Below are positions 1 to 10,999 of a stretch of DNA of 64,000 nucleotides, in pieces. The DNA lies in assembly GCA_932521035.1 (NCBI GenBank), contig OW051496.1, forward strand, positions 930,001 through 994,000, read 5' to 3'. The position numbers were made by a program, and so were the translations under genes. Within the stretch, counting starts at the first letter, position 1. The number at the start of each line of letters is the position of its first letter. This stretch comes from Oscheius dolichura (Eukaryota > Nematoda > Chromadorea > Rhabditida > Rhabditidae). The notes under the pieces were generated by a model that was not told the DNA's origin, searched no databases, and was given only the letters and a program-made list of their open reading frames with translations.

Positions 1-417
1 TCTTGGGTGGATTTTAATGGAAAATTGGTCAATTTTTTGGATGTTAAAAAATCGTCCATAACTAGCCTCTGGATGACTAAAATAAGAAAAAATGAAGAAA
101 AGTAGAAAATTTGAAGAAGAAAAAATCCAATTGTGGCGCAGTAGGCTGTGGCGGTTTTCGTTGTGGCTCATTTAGCTGTGGCGCTTCCAGAAAAAACAGC
201 CTATAAAGAAAGCAAATAAGGCGGTTTCCCCCGCCCGCTAATCCTAAGCAAAAGACGATAATTGGATGTCTTTGACTGTCCTTTAAAGGGGCAGACCGCC
301 CGAAAGGACACACAGATTGAACCGGGAACGAGGGGGGACGGGTGAGAGTAATTAGCATGACAGGTGTGATTGGATTGGGAAACGAGAGGAACGGGAAGAG
401 GAGGGGAGGGGGGAGAG

Positions 418-3400
418 CTTTAGAACAGCGGAAACTGGGCATTAGGAGACGGGGAAGATGAAGGCAGAGGAATAGGGGCAGATACCGATCATCACAATAC
501 AAGTAAGGGTCAGAACTTCTTTTTTAAAGATTCTGTGAAACAGAAGAAAAATGGATGACGAGAAAGAGAAGATTGGAATAAAGGAGGACAGTATTAGACA
601 AGGGGTAGAAGAAGAAATATTCAATATTTGCTGCGGACGTCCGACTAAAAAGTAAACAAGGTATTCATTTTGAAGGTGTTGTAAAACAAGAGAAAGCTGG
701 ATATTAGGAAAAAGGGAAGAGGAGAGGCAGGAACAGAAAGTGTTGAATGAGCCCAACAAAGAGTCTTTCTTCAACTGTTTAGTAAGCAGGGGATCTATTT
801 TGAAGGATTGGTAAAGCAGAAGGAAAGTAATACAACTGTTATGAGGAAGATAGCGTCATATGGAGAAGAATGAGAGGAAAATTGGAACGTACAAACGATA
901 CCCTATCGAAAAATAAATAATAAGCCTTTTTAGAAGTTCGCGTAAAACAGAAGAAAATAATGACAACGTGAGCTGTGCGCTGGATCCTTTCTCTGTTGCA
1001 TAGAGGGCAAACAGGGCGATAAGAGAGGTTCCCCCTCTTCTCTGATAACCGCTTCCGTCATTAATGACTTCAGAGGGAGATGCTCGAATAGAACCAATTC
1101 AGATGTGAACTAGGGTCAAAAAGATTGGGAAAAAATACCGTATAAAGTGTATTTCCCAAATTTATCAACTGTAATTACGGGTCCTTCCTTTTTTGGGCGT
1201 CATTCCACCAATGAAAATAACTATATAAGAAACGTTAATAGCTCTCCAAAAACATAAAAATGAAATTTGAGAGGAAGAGAAGTTCTCGAAAGTTTGGTGG
1301 AGATTCTAAACAGTCTACCTTTTAGAGAAGTACTGGTACAGAAATAAGGACAACCCTATAAATACAGACAATCTGTTGAAAAAAAGTAGGCCGTAAATTT
1401 CAGGGAAGAATGTAAAACAGATCTATGCAGGTCTGTTTCTATTGTAGCAGCGGTAAAACATAAAATATATAGTTTTTTTAATCAAAAATAGAAGTTTTCT
1501 GAAGAGAGAACTACAGTAAACCAACGAAAAGGGACAGAAATAAGTTCATTCTAGAAATCGTGATACGCATCAATTGCATTTGGAATAGGCTCAAAAAGGC
1601 TTTGGGGAACACACAAAATTACCCAAAATCCTAAAAATCCAAGAAGAGGATGATCAAAAATCTAGGCTCGGGACGGTTTTATTTGAATTTTGAAACGTTT
1701 TGGGAAAATTTACCCAGATTTCCGGATCTACTGATAGAATAAAAGAGAAGAGAAGGGTCAAAAAATCAAGAAAACTTTCTCTCCTTCCCGGCGAATTAGC
1801 CAAAACAAGAAAAAGGTCATATTGCGGGATTTGCACTGGATAAGCGGCAGCTGATAGGGCAGTTTTCCTTTCTAGAAAGGAAGAAGGGGTTGAGGACAGC
1901 CACCAGGATAGCTACATAAGGAATTTATTACGAAAGGGAAGCAGACGGGCTGTCGGAGATTACAGGGGGGAAGGGTGGATATAATATTGTTGCCAAATGG
2001 CCGGTCCGGACAGCCAGCAGCTGATGATGGAAGTCGCCGCCGACGAGAGAGAGAGAAACGAAGCGAAACGGAATGAGGACGACGGACGGCCGGCGCGGAT
2101 CTTGAGAGATAGCCACCGATACAACACAACAGAGAGGGGGGATATCCTGGGATATCCAAGGGTAGGAGAGAAATAATGATGAGGGAAAAGTCAGAATACG
2201 ACAGAGTATGGGAAGTTTTAGAGAACGACTAAAAGGGAGCACTGATGCATAGGACGTTTTCAGACTCTTATAAAACAAAATTCGGCTCGATCGTCACTAT
2301 AATCCAATCCCCTGCACCCGTAAACTCTCTGCAGGAGGATCACCTTTATTCAAAACTATTACAAAACGGCGCCGCCTTTATACCTTTATCATGCCGAGAC
2401 TTTGTGGGTGCAGGGGATCGGACTATCGAGGACCGAGCTGGGAATTATCCGCCTGGTTCATTCTATTTTGTTATGTTGTGGAGCACATACATTCATCGTA
2501 CTGTTGGAAATGCTTGAATACGGTATAAATGAGAAAAGAGAAGCATTAGAGTTACCAAAATATCGATAAATTTACACGGATCGAAGAACAGAAGATGAAA
2601 GGTAAAGGATGTAAGTAACAGTAGCGACAGTTGAAGTCAAGAAGGCGACTAAAAAGCGGCAGTGATACATAATAGTCTTCTTTTTACATCCAAAATTGTC
2701 ATTATTGCTTTATTTACTTCGTCGTATTACCAGAAATCTCTAGGAAATTGTATAAATGAGTAAAACGAAGCATCATTTATCGAGGACATCGAGAAGGTCA
2801 CGGAGACTATAGAAGAGTGGATGTAATGGGAATAGATAGGAGAGGAACACGACTAACACTAGAATATGTTACACGCGAATGAAAGTATAAGAAATACAAT
2901 GAGAAGGTGGCATTGATACATAATAATTTCTATTTGAATTTTTCACATCAAGGTGCGGTCGAAATGTTACTTCCTATTGGTAGTTCTATAAAAGAAGGGC
3001 ATAAAATATTTCTCGTTTTTTCCCCTAAAATTAAGATACCAATAAAGGAGAAGGAATCGGCTGAAACGAGGGTAAAAGAGAAATAATGTGCCTATTCAAG
3101 ATGGTAATGCACTGAAAAGCGTAGAATGTGGAGAGGAACAGAGACAGGATGATGGGAACGGCCAAGTGTTAGTCGTAATGATAGGAAAACCTGGACAGAG
3201 AATATAGAGTGACAGTGAAACACTGGTGGTTACTTCAAATATTGGAACCAAACAGATTAGTGCTAATTTTTGAGAAGAATATAAATGAGAAGAGTAGAGA
3301 TTTTTTGAAGAAGAAAAGAGTGCTGGTATTGACGTCTTGAGTAGGAAAAGCCGAATTAGAGCAGATCTATAGGGAACAGATTATAAGGGCAGAGGAAAAC

Positions 3401-4040
3401 ATGTATTTTTTCATTGTCTTAAAATGAACCATGAAACAGTCTTGAAGTGCTCTCGGCCCTGTCTCTAATACTAAATTCATCCAGGGAAACATATAAAAGC
3501 GAGAAAGAAAAGCAAGAGTGTGAAGTGAAAATTTTCGATAAGTGAGAATATTTGTCATATTTTGAATCACACTCAGTACTCCAACATAGTTATTTCCTGG
3601 TAAAATTATAAAAGCATCCGGTAAAACATTATGTTATGGACATTTGAACATTATGATTGTTCAAATTGCTTCACCAAAATTCTAAATACTCCATTCTGCT
3701 CTCCTATCAATTCCAAAAAGCACCTCGGTCTAGTGAAAAGAAAAAAAGCTAATAGGAAACTGGAAGAGTGTAAAAGGTAAAAAATGAGGTAGCCGATAGA
3801 TTAGTATTTCAAGAATTATTTGTCAGTATCAACATTTTTTTTGGAGATGGAGATAAAAGGAAATAGTAAAACACTATTTTCACAAAATTGCTATACAACC
3901 AGGACGAATTTTCATGATCCGAATGGTTCTACAGTAACTTGAAATGTTGTTTTGGAAATAGAAAACAGTGAAGGGAAGGACTGGAATAAATGTAGTTTGT
4001 AGATTATAAAAAGATAGTGAAACACGACTGTTTTCAGGTG
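418..4040 (-). other. degenerate ~130-145 bp repeat array, candidate piRNA (21U-RNA) promoter cluster 1
   Basis: Four clear units lie near 535, 683, 812 and 943. On the minus strand each has a core of the form CTGTTTCA, TTGTTTTA, CTGCTTTA or CTGTTTTA followed by an A/T-rich stretch, and T is found 38 nt after the core start in all four. Weaker cores (GTGTTTCA, ATGTTTTA, CTGTTTCA) recur near 1410, 3216, 3430, 3622, 3866 and 4013. Established knowledge: type-I piRNA genes of Caenorhabditis use an upstream CTGTTTCA core about 40 nt from the 5' U of a 21-nt RNA. That this is such a cluster is inference. The open frames in this stretch look non-coding and I see no protein gene. Confidence 0.4.
2308..2417. 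repeat. family B miniature inverted-repeat element
   Basis: About 110 bp with inverted ends TCCCCTGCACCCGTAAA and its complement around TTTGTGGGTGCAGGGGA. A weaker inverted match continues outside these ends (CTCGAT.../...ATCGAG). Confidence 0.75.
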
Positions 4041-4057
4041 TTCATATAGACACGGAC

Positions 4058-7000
4058 CACAGCTCGCCGAGGCCTCCACGTTAAAGGTCGGGAAAACAGA
4101 GCGCGGTTGCGCGCAAAAGCGCGCGGAATTCAATTTTTTTGAATTTTTGGCCGTTTTTTGGTAATTTTACCATTATTATAATCTTTTTGTGATTTATCTG
4201 AGTGTTGAGAATGAAAAAGAGTGTTATGTCTTCGGACTCTTGGTTTTCGGACCCCCAACGGCTCTCTTTAGAGCCCCCTCCTGGTTTAGATTCTGGTGGT
4301 GGAGCAGAAAAAGAAAGAAGAGATGGAAAAGAAGAGAGAAGAAGCGAGGAGAATTGGAGTAAGGTGAGTTTAGAGGTAAGTATTTTAGAGGAGGCAGAAG
4401 GAGATCGAGCTGGTGGATATGGGGAAGCTAGCGAGGAGAAGGAAGAAGAGCAGAGAGGCATGTTGTTATTTTACCCCGATTTTCGTTTTATTTTTAGAGG
4501 TGAGTTTAGAAGAGGAGCAGATGGAAGAAGAAGCCGAACGACTCGAAGAAGAAGATGGTCTGGAAGAAGGAAAAGAAAAAGAAGCTCGAGGAGAATCAGG
4601 TTTTTTACATAGATATTTATTCGTTTTTACATTTAATAAATTTTATTTTATACAACCTTTGTTTTTATTTAGCTTCATCTCAATATGATAGAACTAAACA
4701 ATATTATAAAAAGAAAGAATCATTTGTTATGCAAAGAAGAAGGAAGAGATCTACTGGGGGAGGTCGTTCGAAAAAGACTGCTGTGGGAGATTCTACTCCT
4801 CAAGCGCCTCTGAGTCCTTTGCCACCTTTGACCCCTCCTTCATCTGGAAATCGCTCCTTTGATTTCTCTCTGTCTTCTCTCGGCTTGTCGTCTTCGGGTA
4901 TTTCTTTCATCTTTGAACTCTTCTTGATCACGCCTTCAGACCCCCCTCCTAGACTTATAAATGCTGGAACTGCCACAACTCCAACAACTACTAGATCATT
5001 TGTTAAAATTGTGGAAAAATGCGCAGTTTGTAATGGCAGCGGTAAAATTAATAGGCAACAAATAAACGTAGGCGCTTTTATCATTTTTTGGAAGCTTTTC
5101 GATTTAGTCAGCGCTCCGAACAGATGACGGATTAATACATAGATTCGTAGATGAACGTGGAGCTGAATTTTATACTCATATACGTTTTCATGGAGAACAT
5201 CTGCCTCTATCTGAAACCGCTGAGACAACCTTAGGGTAAACATAGTAAATTAGAAAACTATTTTACTTACAGAAGGCGATGTGATTCAGCAGAGAAAATA
5301 CTGATAGCTTTAGCTAATGAAATTCTCCCTGGTAAAGAAGTAGAATCAATAGCTGCAATAATTACAAGAATATTGAAGAGAAGGCCTGAAATTAAAGCAA
5401 AAGTAGAAGAAAACCTGAAGAAAAATGATCCAGCCGTTCTTGACACCAGTAGTTCCTTCTCATTTTCCTTTGAAATCCTTGTTCAGCTTCTGTTTTACCA
5501 GTGTTGACGAAGTATACGCGATCTAAAAATGGAATAGAAAAGCTTACAGCTTCTCTTAATTCTCTTGCTCCATATAACATCTTTGGTACTCGAGAAATCC
5601 TCAGAGCTCAATATGAATCTTATAATCTAAACGCTCATTATATTAATATAACAAAATCAGTAATTCGAGAAGGTTAGTCCACATAGTTTTCCCCCATGAT
5701 TCCCCTATCTCAGACGAAACCGTATTCATACCCGTGGCTTACGTATCAAACATTTCTGAAGTCATGGAGAAATACGCGGAGAAACTTTCGGATTACATCT
5801 ACTTTGCTGATCCGAACAACAAGAAGTTCCAACTGAGAATCGCTGCGGACAAAGGAGGTGAAGATACCAAGCTGACTCTCTCTTTTGGAAATCTCCGTAA
5901 ATCCCAATCTCCTTACTCTCAAGTTGTCGTAGCCGCTTACACTGGAAGGGACACCAATAGAAACTTTGCCGACTTGATTCCGGAAGTGTTCAAACAGCTC
6001 AATGGACTGAGCGCTCTCAAGTGGCAAGATGAAGATGTCGACGTCGAGAAGTTCGCCATAGGAGACAATCGTAGTCTATCGGCTCTTATTGGACACGACG
6101 GCCAAGCAACACAACACCCATGTGTCATCTGCCCAATCCAGAAGAAAACGATGAAGACTTGGGACGGCCAAACAGACTGGAGTTTCTGGAAGACAAGAAG
6201 CAACTGCTCTGGTGAAGAAGTTAGGAGGGCATCCTGCACTGGGGTCGAACTGCTGAGGGTCCACTCCGATAATATCGTCCCTCCACTTCTCCACGACGTC
6301 ACCGGACCAGCAACAAGTCTCCTTGGTTATCTTATCGAGGATTCCGCGTATGCCGACAGATGCCGAATGTCGAAGAAGCCGATACTGCTACCTGAAATGC
6401 CATCCCAGTGCGGGAAGAGCCTAGAGACTCTTCGGAAGGAGAAACACCCCCAAGAAAAAACGTTGGATTCTCTAAGACGATCTAATGGATACACTTCCCA
6501 TCTTTTTAACCATATGAAAAAGGAAAATATCGTTTTGCAGCTGTATCAAGGAGGTAATTTAATTTAAAAATATTAATTGCCGTTTTCAAGGGATCTTGAC
6601 GGGGAACCACGTGAAACGCTTCCTCTCAACAATACACAAGGCAGTTGAGAGATTTGCTACAACCCCTCAGGGTACCACCAGTGAAAAAGGCGACCTCCAG
6701 CGACTTAGCAATATTTACTGCATGGTTAGTTTCATACGCCGTAATTTACAAGCGCAAATTATAGATAGGTTCAACTTTAAGGAATATTCAATCTCTGACA
6801 AAAACTAGAAGACTGCAATATGAAGAACAAGAAGCCTTATTACTCATGTCAACAAAATTTGCAGAAATGTTCGCGCTTCTTCCCTCTATGAGCATTACGC
6901 CTAAAATTCATGGCATCGGCGGTTAGTTAGTCATGGTTTACTGTTATCTTTTAGCCCATTTCTACCCATTCTTTAAAAAACATGGAGCCCTTGGAGACTT

Positions 7001-7823
7001 TGGGGAACAATTCCTCGAAAGTGGCCATGTGCACTGGAATGCGGTCAAGAACAACTCGGGAATGGTAAATGGAAGCAACAAACTAGCCTGTGTTATGAAG
7101 AGCGTCAATATTAGATCGATGATTATGTATGGAACTAGTGTCGATAACGCTGATAGCGATGATGAATAAAATATTGTCGTATAATATATTTTTATCTAAA
7201 TGAACAAAAAGCACATTAAAAAAAACCTGTTGCCGTCGTTGTCTATTCTTCTTGCCAACGTAGCAGACCTCCGGGAGTAGTAGAAAACCTGAAAAGATAC
7301 CATGAACACATGTTGAGAGAACAAAAAGCGAAGCAAGTAACAAACAAACATCAAAATCAACCAAAAATGAAAAAAAAATAACCGCAACAAAAGGAACGCG
7401 CGTTGGATCAAACGAGTGTAAACAGCGGACAAACGGCGCTTTTGTTCTACGGATTACGGTAACCACCGTTGTAGACGTTTAGTAGCTTGATCCAGACATA
7501 CATAGTTGGAGTTCTTGGTCTTGTCCGATGCAGAAAAAAATGCTGATCCGGAAGTAATTTTTTCGGAACAATCTGTTCAGCTTTTGATATAGAAAAAACA
7601 GGAAAAATGTATATCTTTTTTGTGATACATTTGTATGAACCCAAAAAATTACTTCCGGGTCATTAAAATATGCTCTTTCGAATGCAATTTACAGAAAATT
7701 ATATAAATGTGCAGTTCTCTCTACTAAACGTCTACAAAGTTGTTCTAGCTGCAGTACTAAAATTGCGCTGGTCCCGGAACGATGACGGCGGCGGAGGGCG
7801 TTGTTCAGCGGCGGCGAGCTGTG
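4058..7823 (+). mobile_element. complete DNA transposon with 12-bp inverted ends and 4-bp target duplication
   Basis: The left end reads CACAGCTCGCCG at 4058 and the right end carries the exact complement CGGCGAGCTGTG ending at 7823. GGAC directly precedes (4054-4057) and directly follows (7824-7827), as expected of a 4-bp target duplication. Inside is a multi-exon transposase on the plus strand. The right sub-terminal region (about 7445-7760) is clearly homologous to 47080-47400 in the shorter element at 46633-47442. CACAG-type ends with 4-bp duplications are known from the Chapaev branch of the CMC superfamily, while Transib ends also start CACAG but duplicate 5 bp. Assignment to a Chapaev/Transib/RAG1-like group is inference. 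Confidence 0.85.
4226..7169 (+). CDS. transposase of the 3.8-kb DNA transposon (multi-exon, possibly intact)
   Basis: The N-terminal exons (from ATG at 4226) encode low-complexity acidic and basic segments, then a basic stretch and a CxVCxGxG motif near 5020-5045. The main exon (~5710-6552) is long and open. It contains HPCVICP, a zinc-ligand-like motif, and LLHDVTGPA, whose D is a candidate catalytic aspartate. Short introns lead to exons with PKIHGIG, HFYPFFKKHGALGDFGEQ and ESGHVHWN, which resemble the region around the last catalytic glutamate of eukaryotic DDE transposases; the frame closes at TAA 7167-7169. Exon joins checked by phase: 6551/6588 and 6930/6954. The region 5380-5700 is the least certain part of the model. 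The gene lies inside perfectly matched transposon ends, which supports its identity. Relation to RAG1/Transib/Chapaev enzymes is a motif-level impression. Confidence 0.6.
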
Positions 7824-8129
7824 GGACGCGTATATGAATTCAAGTGCTATCGCCTGCTACAGAAAAGATAAATCGGCTGGATAAAACATTTTAAATGGGC
7901 ATTTTTTCCAGAGAAACAAGGAATAGAAACCACAGTTCACGCATCATTCTCTTGTCTCTCGGCAGAGTCATGGTCAAACAAAAGAGACGTAAGAATCGTC
8001 TCTTCTTCTCACTCATAAAAAGCAAACACACAGTGTACGTGTTGTGCAAAATGCTGTGTTTCTTTGGCAAAGATTAGCCATTGGCAAAGAGAAAAAGGCC
8101 GGAAGAGGAGGGAAAAGGTAAGGGAATTG

Positions 8130-8340
8130 GGGGATTGGCTGTCTAACTGTGGCTTTTTGAGAAAGGAGGAGGAGAACCATAGAGGAATATATCTATTTCC
8201 TCAGCTGTCTAACTGTGGTTAGAAGGGCAAGACATGAAAAGCCAGGGAAAAGTGAATTTTTGGCTGTGTAACTGTGGCTTCTACTAGAGAAAAGCTGAAA
8301 GGACGTTTGGCTTGGTTGTCTAACTGTGGCCTTCCAAAAA
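8130..8340 (+). repeat. four tandem degenerate copies of the family A terminus
   Basis: GGCTGTCTAACTGTGGC-like segments recur near 8136, 8201, 8262 and 8312, about 50-65 bp apart, with purine-rich spacers. The same motif forms one end of the family A elements found in many introns of this window. No gene is seen between the transposon end at 7823 and the array that begins near 8680. Confidence 0.6.
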
Positions 8341-8682
8341 AATGGTAAAAACAGGAGCCAAGGAGTAGGAGCAGACCCAAGGGTCTTGTCCTCCTGTTCC
8401 TCTCTCTAGTATGCGAGAGTATATGCGTAAAGAGTCGCCGCCGCAGCACTGGCCACCCCGGACGGCCAAATACGACGACTCACAGCCAACCACCCCAAGC
8501 CCCCTCCTCACCATTCACGGGCCGAAACACTTGAAGACCTCCCCGGTTGCCAACAACGAGAGGGGCAGCCTTATCCAGTTGTGTTTACTTAGGCAGCAGG
8601 TAGGTTATAAAAGGGTGTAGTTTGGACCAGGAGCTAATGCAGCTCGCTGATTTGATCTAACAAAGAGTTTTCAGGGAATTCC

Positions 8683-10930
8683 ATGTTTTGGCCCCATCAT
8701 AATAGGGAACCTCCTTTCTGACTCAATACAGATTTAGTAAATTGAGGTTGGAACTTTTTGAACATAGAATAAAACGAAAGAGGTCGTTTCAGATTCGCTG
8801 GACACAAATGGGGAAAATAGCGAATATGGGATTGCTCCATGTTTTGAATTCTTTATAATAATGGTCGAGCCATTCTAATCCAGTTTTGTTGACCTAAACA
8901 AACTTGTACAAAAAGTAGTGTGAACAGTGGCGCTATAAATAAGACAAGTTAATATTTCAATGTTCTGGAAGCAGGGTAAAAAGTGAGTGTACTTCAGAAT
9001 TAGTGATAAAGCGAATTGCGGCGTTATAACCAAAGTAAATCGAACTATAGCCCTAAAGCCGGAAAATATAGAAAATTCCATGTTTTTGGTAGGGACTAAA
9101 AGGTAACCCCTTTCAACGTTGTCGGTATCAGGTCTAAATGAGCAAACTTAGCTGCGGCTCGACAACTAGGAAAATGTTAGGGAGGAGTGGTAATATTCCA
9201 TGTTTTGAATCCGTTACATAATCTTGGGAATCGTTCTGATACAGTTTTGCTCCGTATGGCGCCAATAAATAGTCCAATAAGGAAAGTTGTACTGGTTGAA
9301 AATTATGAATAGTAGAGAGGAACTAGTTCAATGTTTTGGGGCCACAATAATAACGGAGAGACATTTCTGATGCAGTACTGGAAAGCCCAATATCATAAGG
9401 AAAGTAGTGTGACGCGAAAATTTTTGAAAGATGTAAAAGACAGAGGTTTACGCCTGTTCAGAGCGATAAATATCCATGCTCTATAAAGACATATGCCGAG
9501 CGATGATAGCCCTTCTCTTCCTTCTGGTCGGAACCTTCGCCTTCGCACAAGGTTTTACCACCAACCCCTGTAGAACTTCTTCCCCTTACAGATCTAATAT
9601 GCGAGCCGGGATGGACCGAGTTTGACTTCCAGTGCTACAAACATTTCAATACTCCCAACGAGTGGCTACTTTTGGATGGAATTCGAGCAAAATGTGCTAC
9701 CTTCGGAGCAGATATTGTCACTGGGGCGACGATTAAGGAAAGACAGTTCCTTGAGAGTAAGTTTACTCAATGTTTGTGGGGTTCCTGAATTTTCTGTCGG
9801 GGCTATTGAGCTCAAACGAATGGCATTCGATTTGTCAGGAAATTTTCTACAAAATGGTGTTTGAATTATCGAAAATGGCCAAGAAATAGCCGAGATACAG
9901 AGGGCAACACCAAACCGTGTCTTTCAGTACTGCACCGGGTCTCGGCGTGCCGGCAGAATTTGACATGCCATATTTGTGACAGCCACTCCCCGGACAGGAG
10001 CAATTACAAAAAGGTAACACATAGTCTATAACAGAAGGCAGTAATCTCTACTTCATTGAGAGAAATGCATCCCCAAGGAGCCGTGCAACAAATGTGGAGA
10101 CCATGGCGGAAAAACTAACAAAAACAGTAGAGGATAATGAAATTTTCGGATGTTTTGGAGACTTGATATTATCTTGAGGAAGATACTGATACAGTAATTT
10201 GATGGCTAATCGAAAATAGCGACGAATGGGTAAACTGTTAAATTACAGTAAGTATAGAGTATGGGAAAAGGAGAGATGAATAGAAAATTCAATGTTCTGG
10301 ATGGAGAATAAGAAGCAGGAGAGACTTTTACTTCAACATGTGGATCGCTTGATATGACAAGATAAAAAAAGAAGAAAGAAGGATTCAATGTTTTGTGACC
10401 AAAATAATAGTGAGGAACCTTGTTGGGTTTAGTTTATGAGAGTCTATTTTTTTTTCAAATAATTCAATAAAAACGGTAGAACTGCGAACCGAAAGCTATG
10501 AAAAGTATAAAGGGGAAATTCAATGTTTTGAGTCACAATAAGAAGGAAGAGATTTGATTGGTTCAATATTTCGGATCAACGTAAATAAAAAAGAATGTAT
10601 AAAGTGGGCTATTCCATGTTCCGGACCTTCTATAATATCGAGACAACTTTTCTGGTTCAATGTGCCGATTTTTGTTTCAACAAACAGTCTTATAAAGAAA
10701 GTAGTGCAGTCCGCGGCTCGGAGACTAGGAAAAGTAGAGAGAAGCCAAAAATGAGTTCCATGTTTTGGATCCGTTATAATAGAGACGCAACCTTTCTCAT
10801 TCACTTCCTCATGGCCCCCGACCGTAGTCTTGTTACGAAAATGTTGTAACCAATGGCTTGAGAATTGTAAAAAAGTGAAGTTTTCTATGTGTTGGCACCA
10901 TTACATAGTTTTGTAGAGCAGCTTCATGGA
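8683..10930 (+). other. degenerate ~130-bp repeat array, candidate piRNA (21U-RNA) promoter cluster 2
   Basis: Thirteen units share the core CATGTTTTG or close variants (ATGTTCTG, ATGTTCCG, ATGTGTTG), with the A at 8683, 8839, 8960, 9080, 9200, 9331, 10150, 10292, 10388, 10523, 10616, 10760 and 10887. Most have TATAATA-like sequence 8-14 nt downstream. In all thirteen, the base 40 nt after that A is T; in six of them this T ends a YRNT tetranucleotide, as at C. elegans 21U-RNA 5' ends. Other shared blocks are TTTCTGATACAG and AAGGAAAGTAGTGTGA. Spacing is mostly 92-156 bp. The units are strongly diverged, so the fixed spacing suggests function. Interpretation as piRNA loci is inference. Confidence 0.45.
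9503..10126 (+). pseudogene. truncated C-type-lectin-domain gene inside array 2
   Basis: A TATA-like CTATAAAG at 9480 precedes ATG 9503. Exon 1 (9503-9551) encodes a signal peptide (MIALLFLLVGTFAFAQ). Exon 2 (9592-9756) encodes the first half of a C-type lectin fold: CEPGWTEFDFQCYKHF, later KCATFGADI, and ends at a good GTAAGT donor. The second half of the fold (the WTDG/WND region and the last two cysteines) is not found downstream. Further exons with CxxC pairs (CHIC near 9965, CNKC near 10090) can be joined in frame up to about 10126, but do not look like a lectin C-terminus. It may be a degenerating gene or one with an unusual C-terminus. Confidence 0.45.
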
Positions 10931-10999
10931 GTAGTTTCTCCGAGTGTGTCATCAAAACTGTCCAATAAAGAATGTAATGTGAACGGTGGCGGCCAATAT

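Noticed and set aside
77-774. Long minus-strand open frames with hydrophobic, Ser/Phe-rich products
   Set aside because: They are complements of purine-rich repeat units in array 1, without splice signals or conserved motifs.
2245-2517. Plus-strand open frame of 90 codons
   Set aside because: Most of it is the family B element at 2308-2417.
5746-6302. Minus-strand frames within the transposon
   Set aside because: Shadows of the plus-strand transposase exon, which has the conserved motifs.
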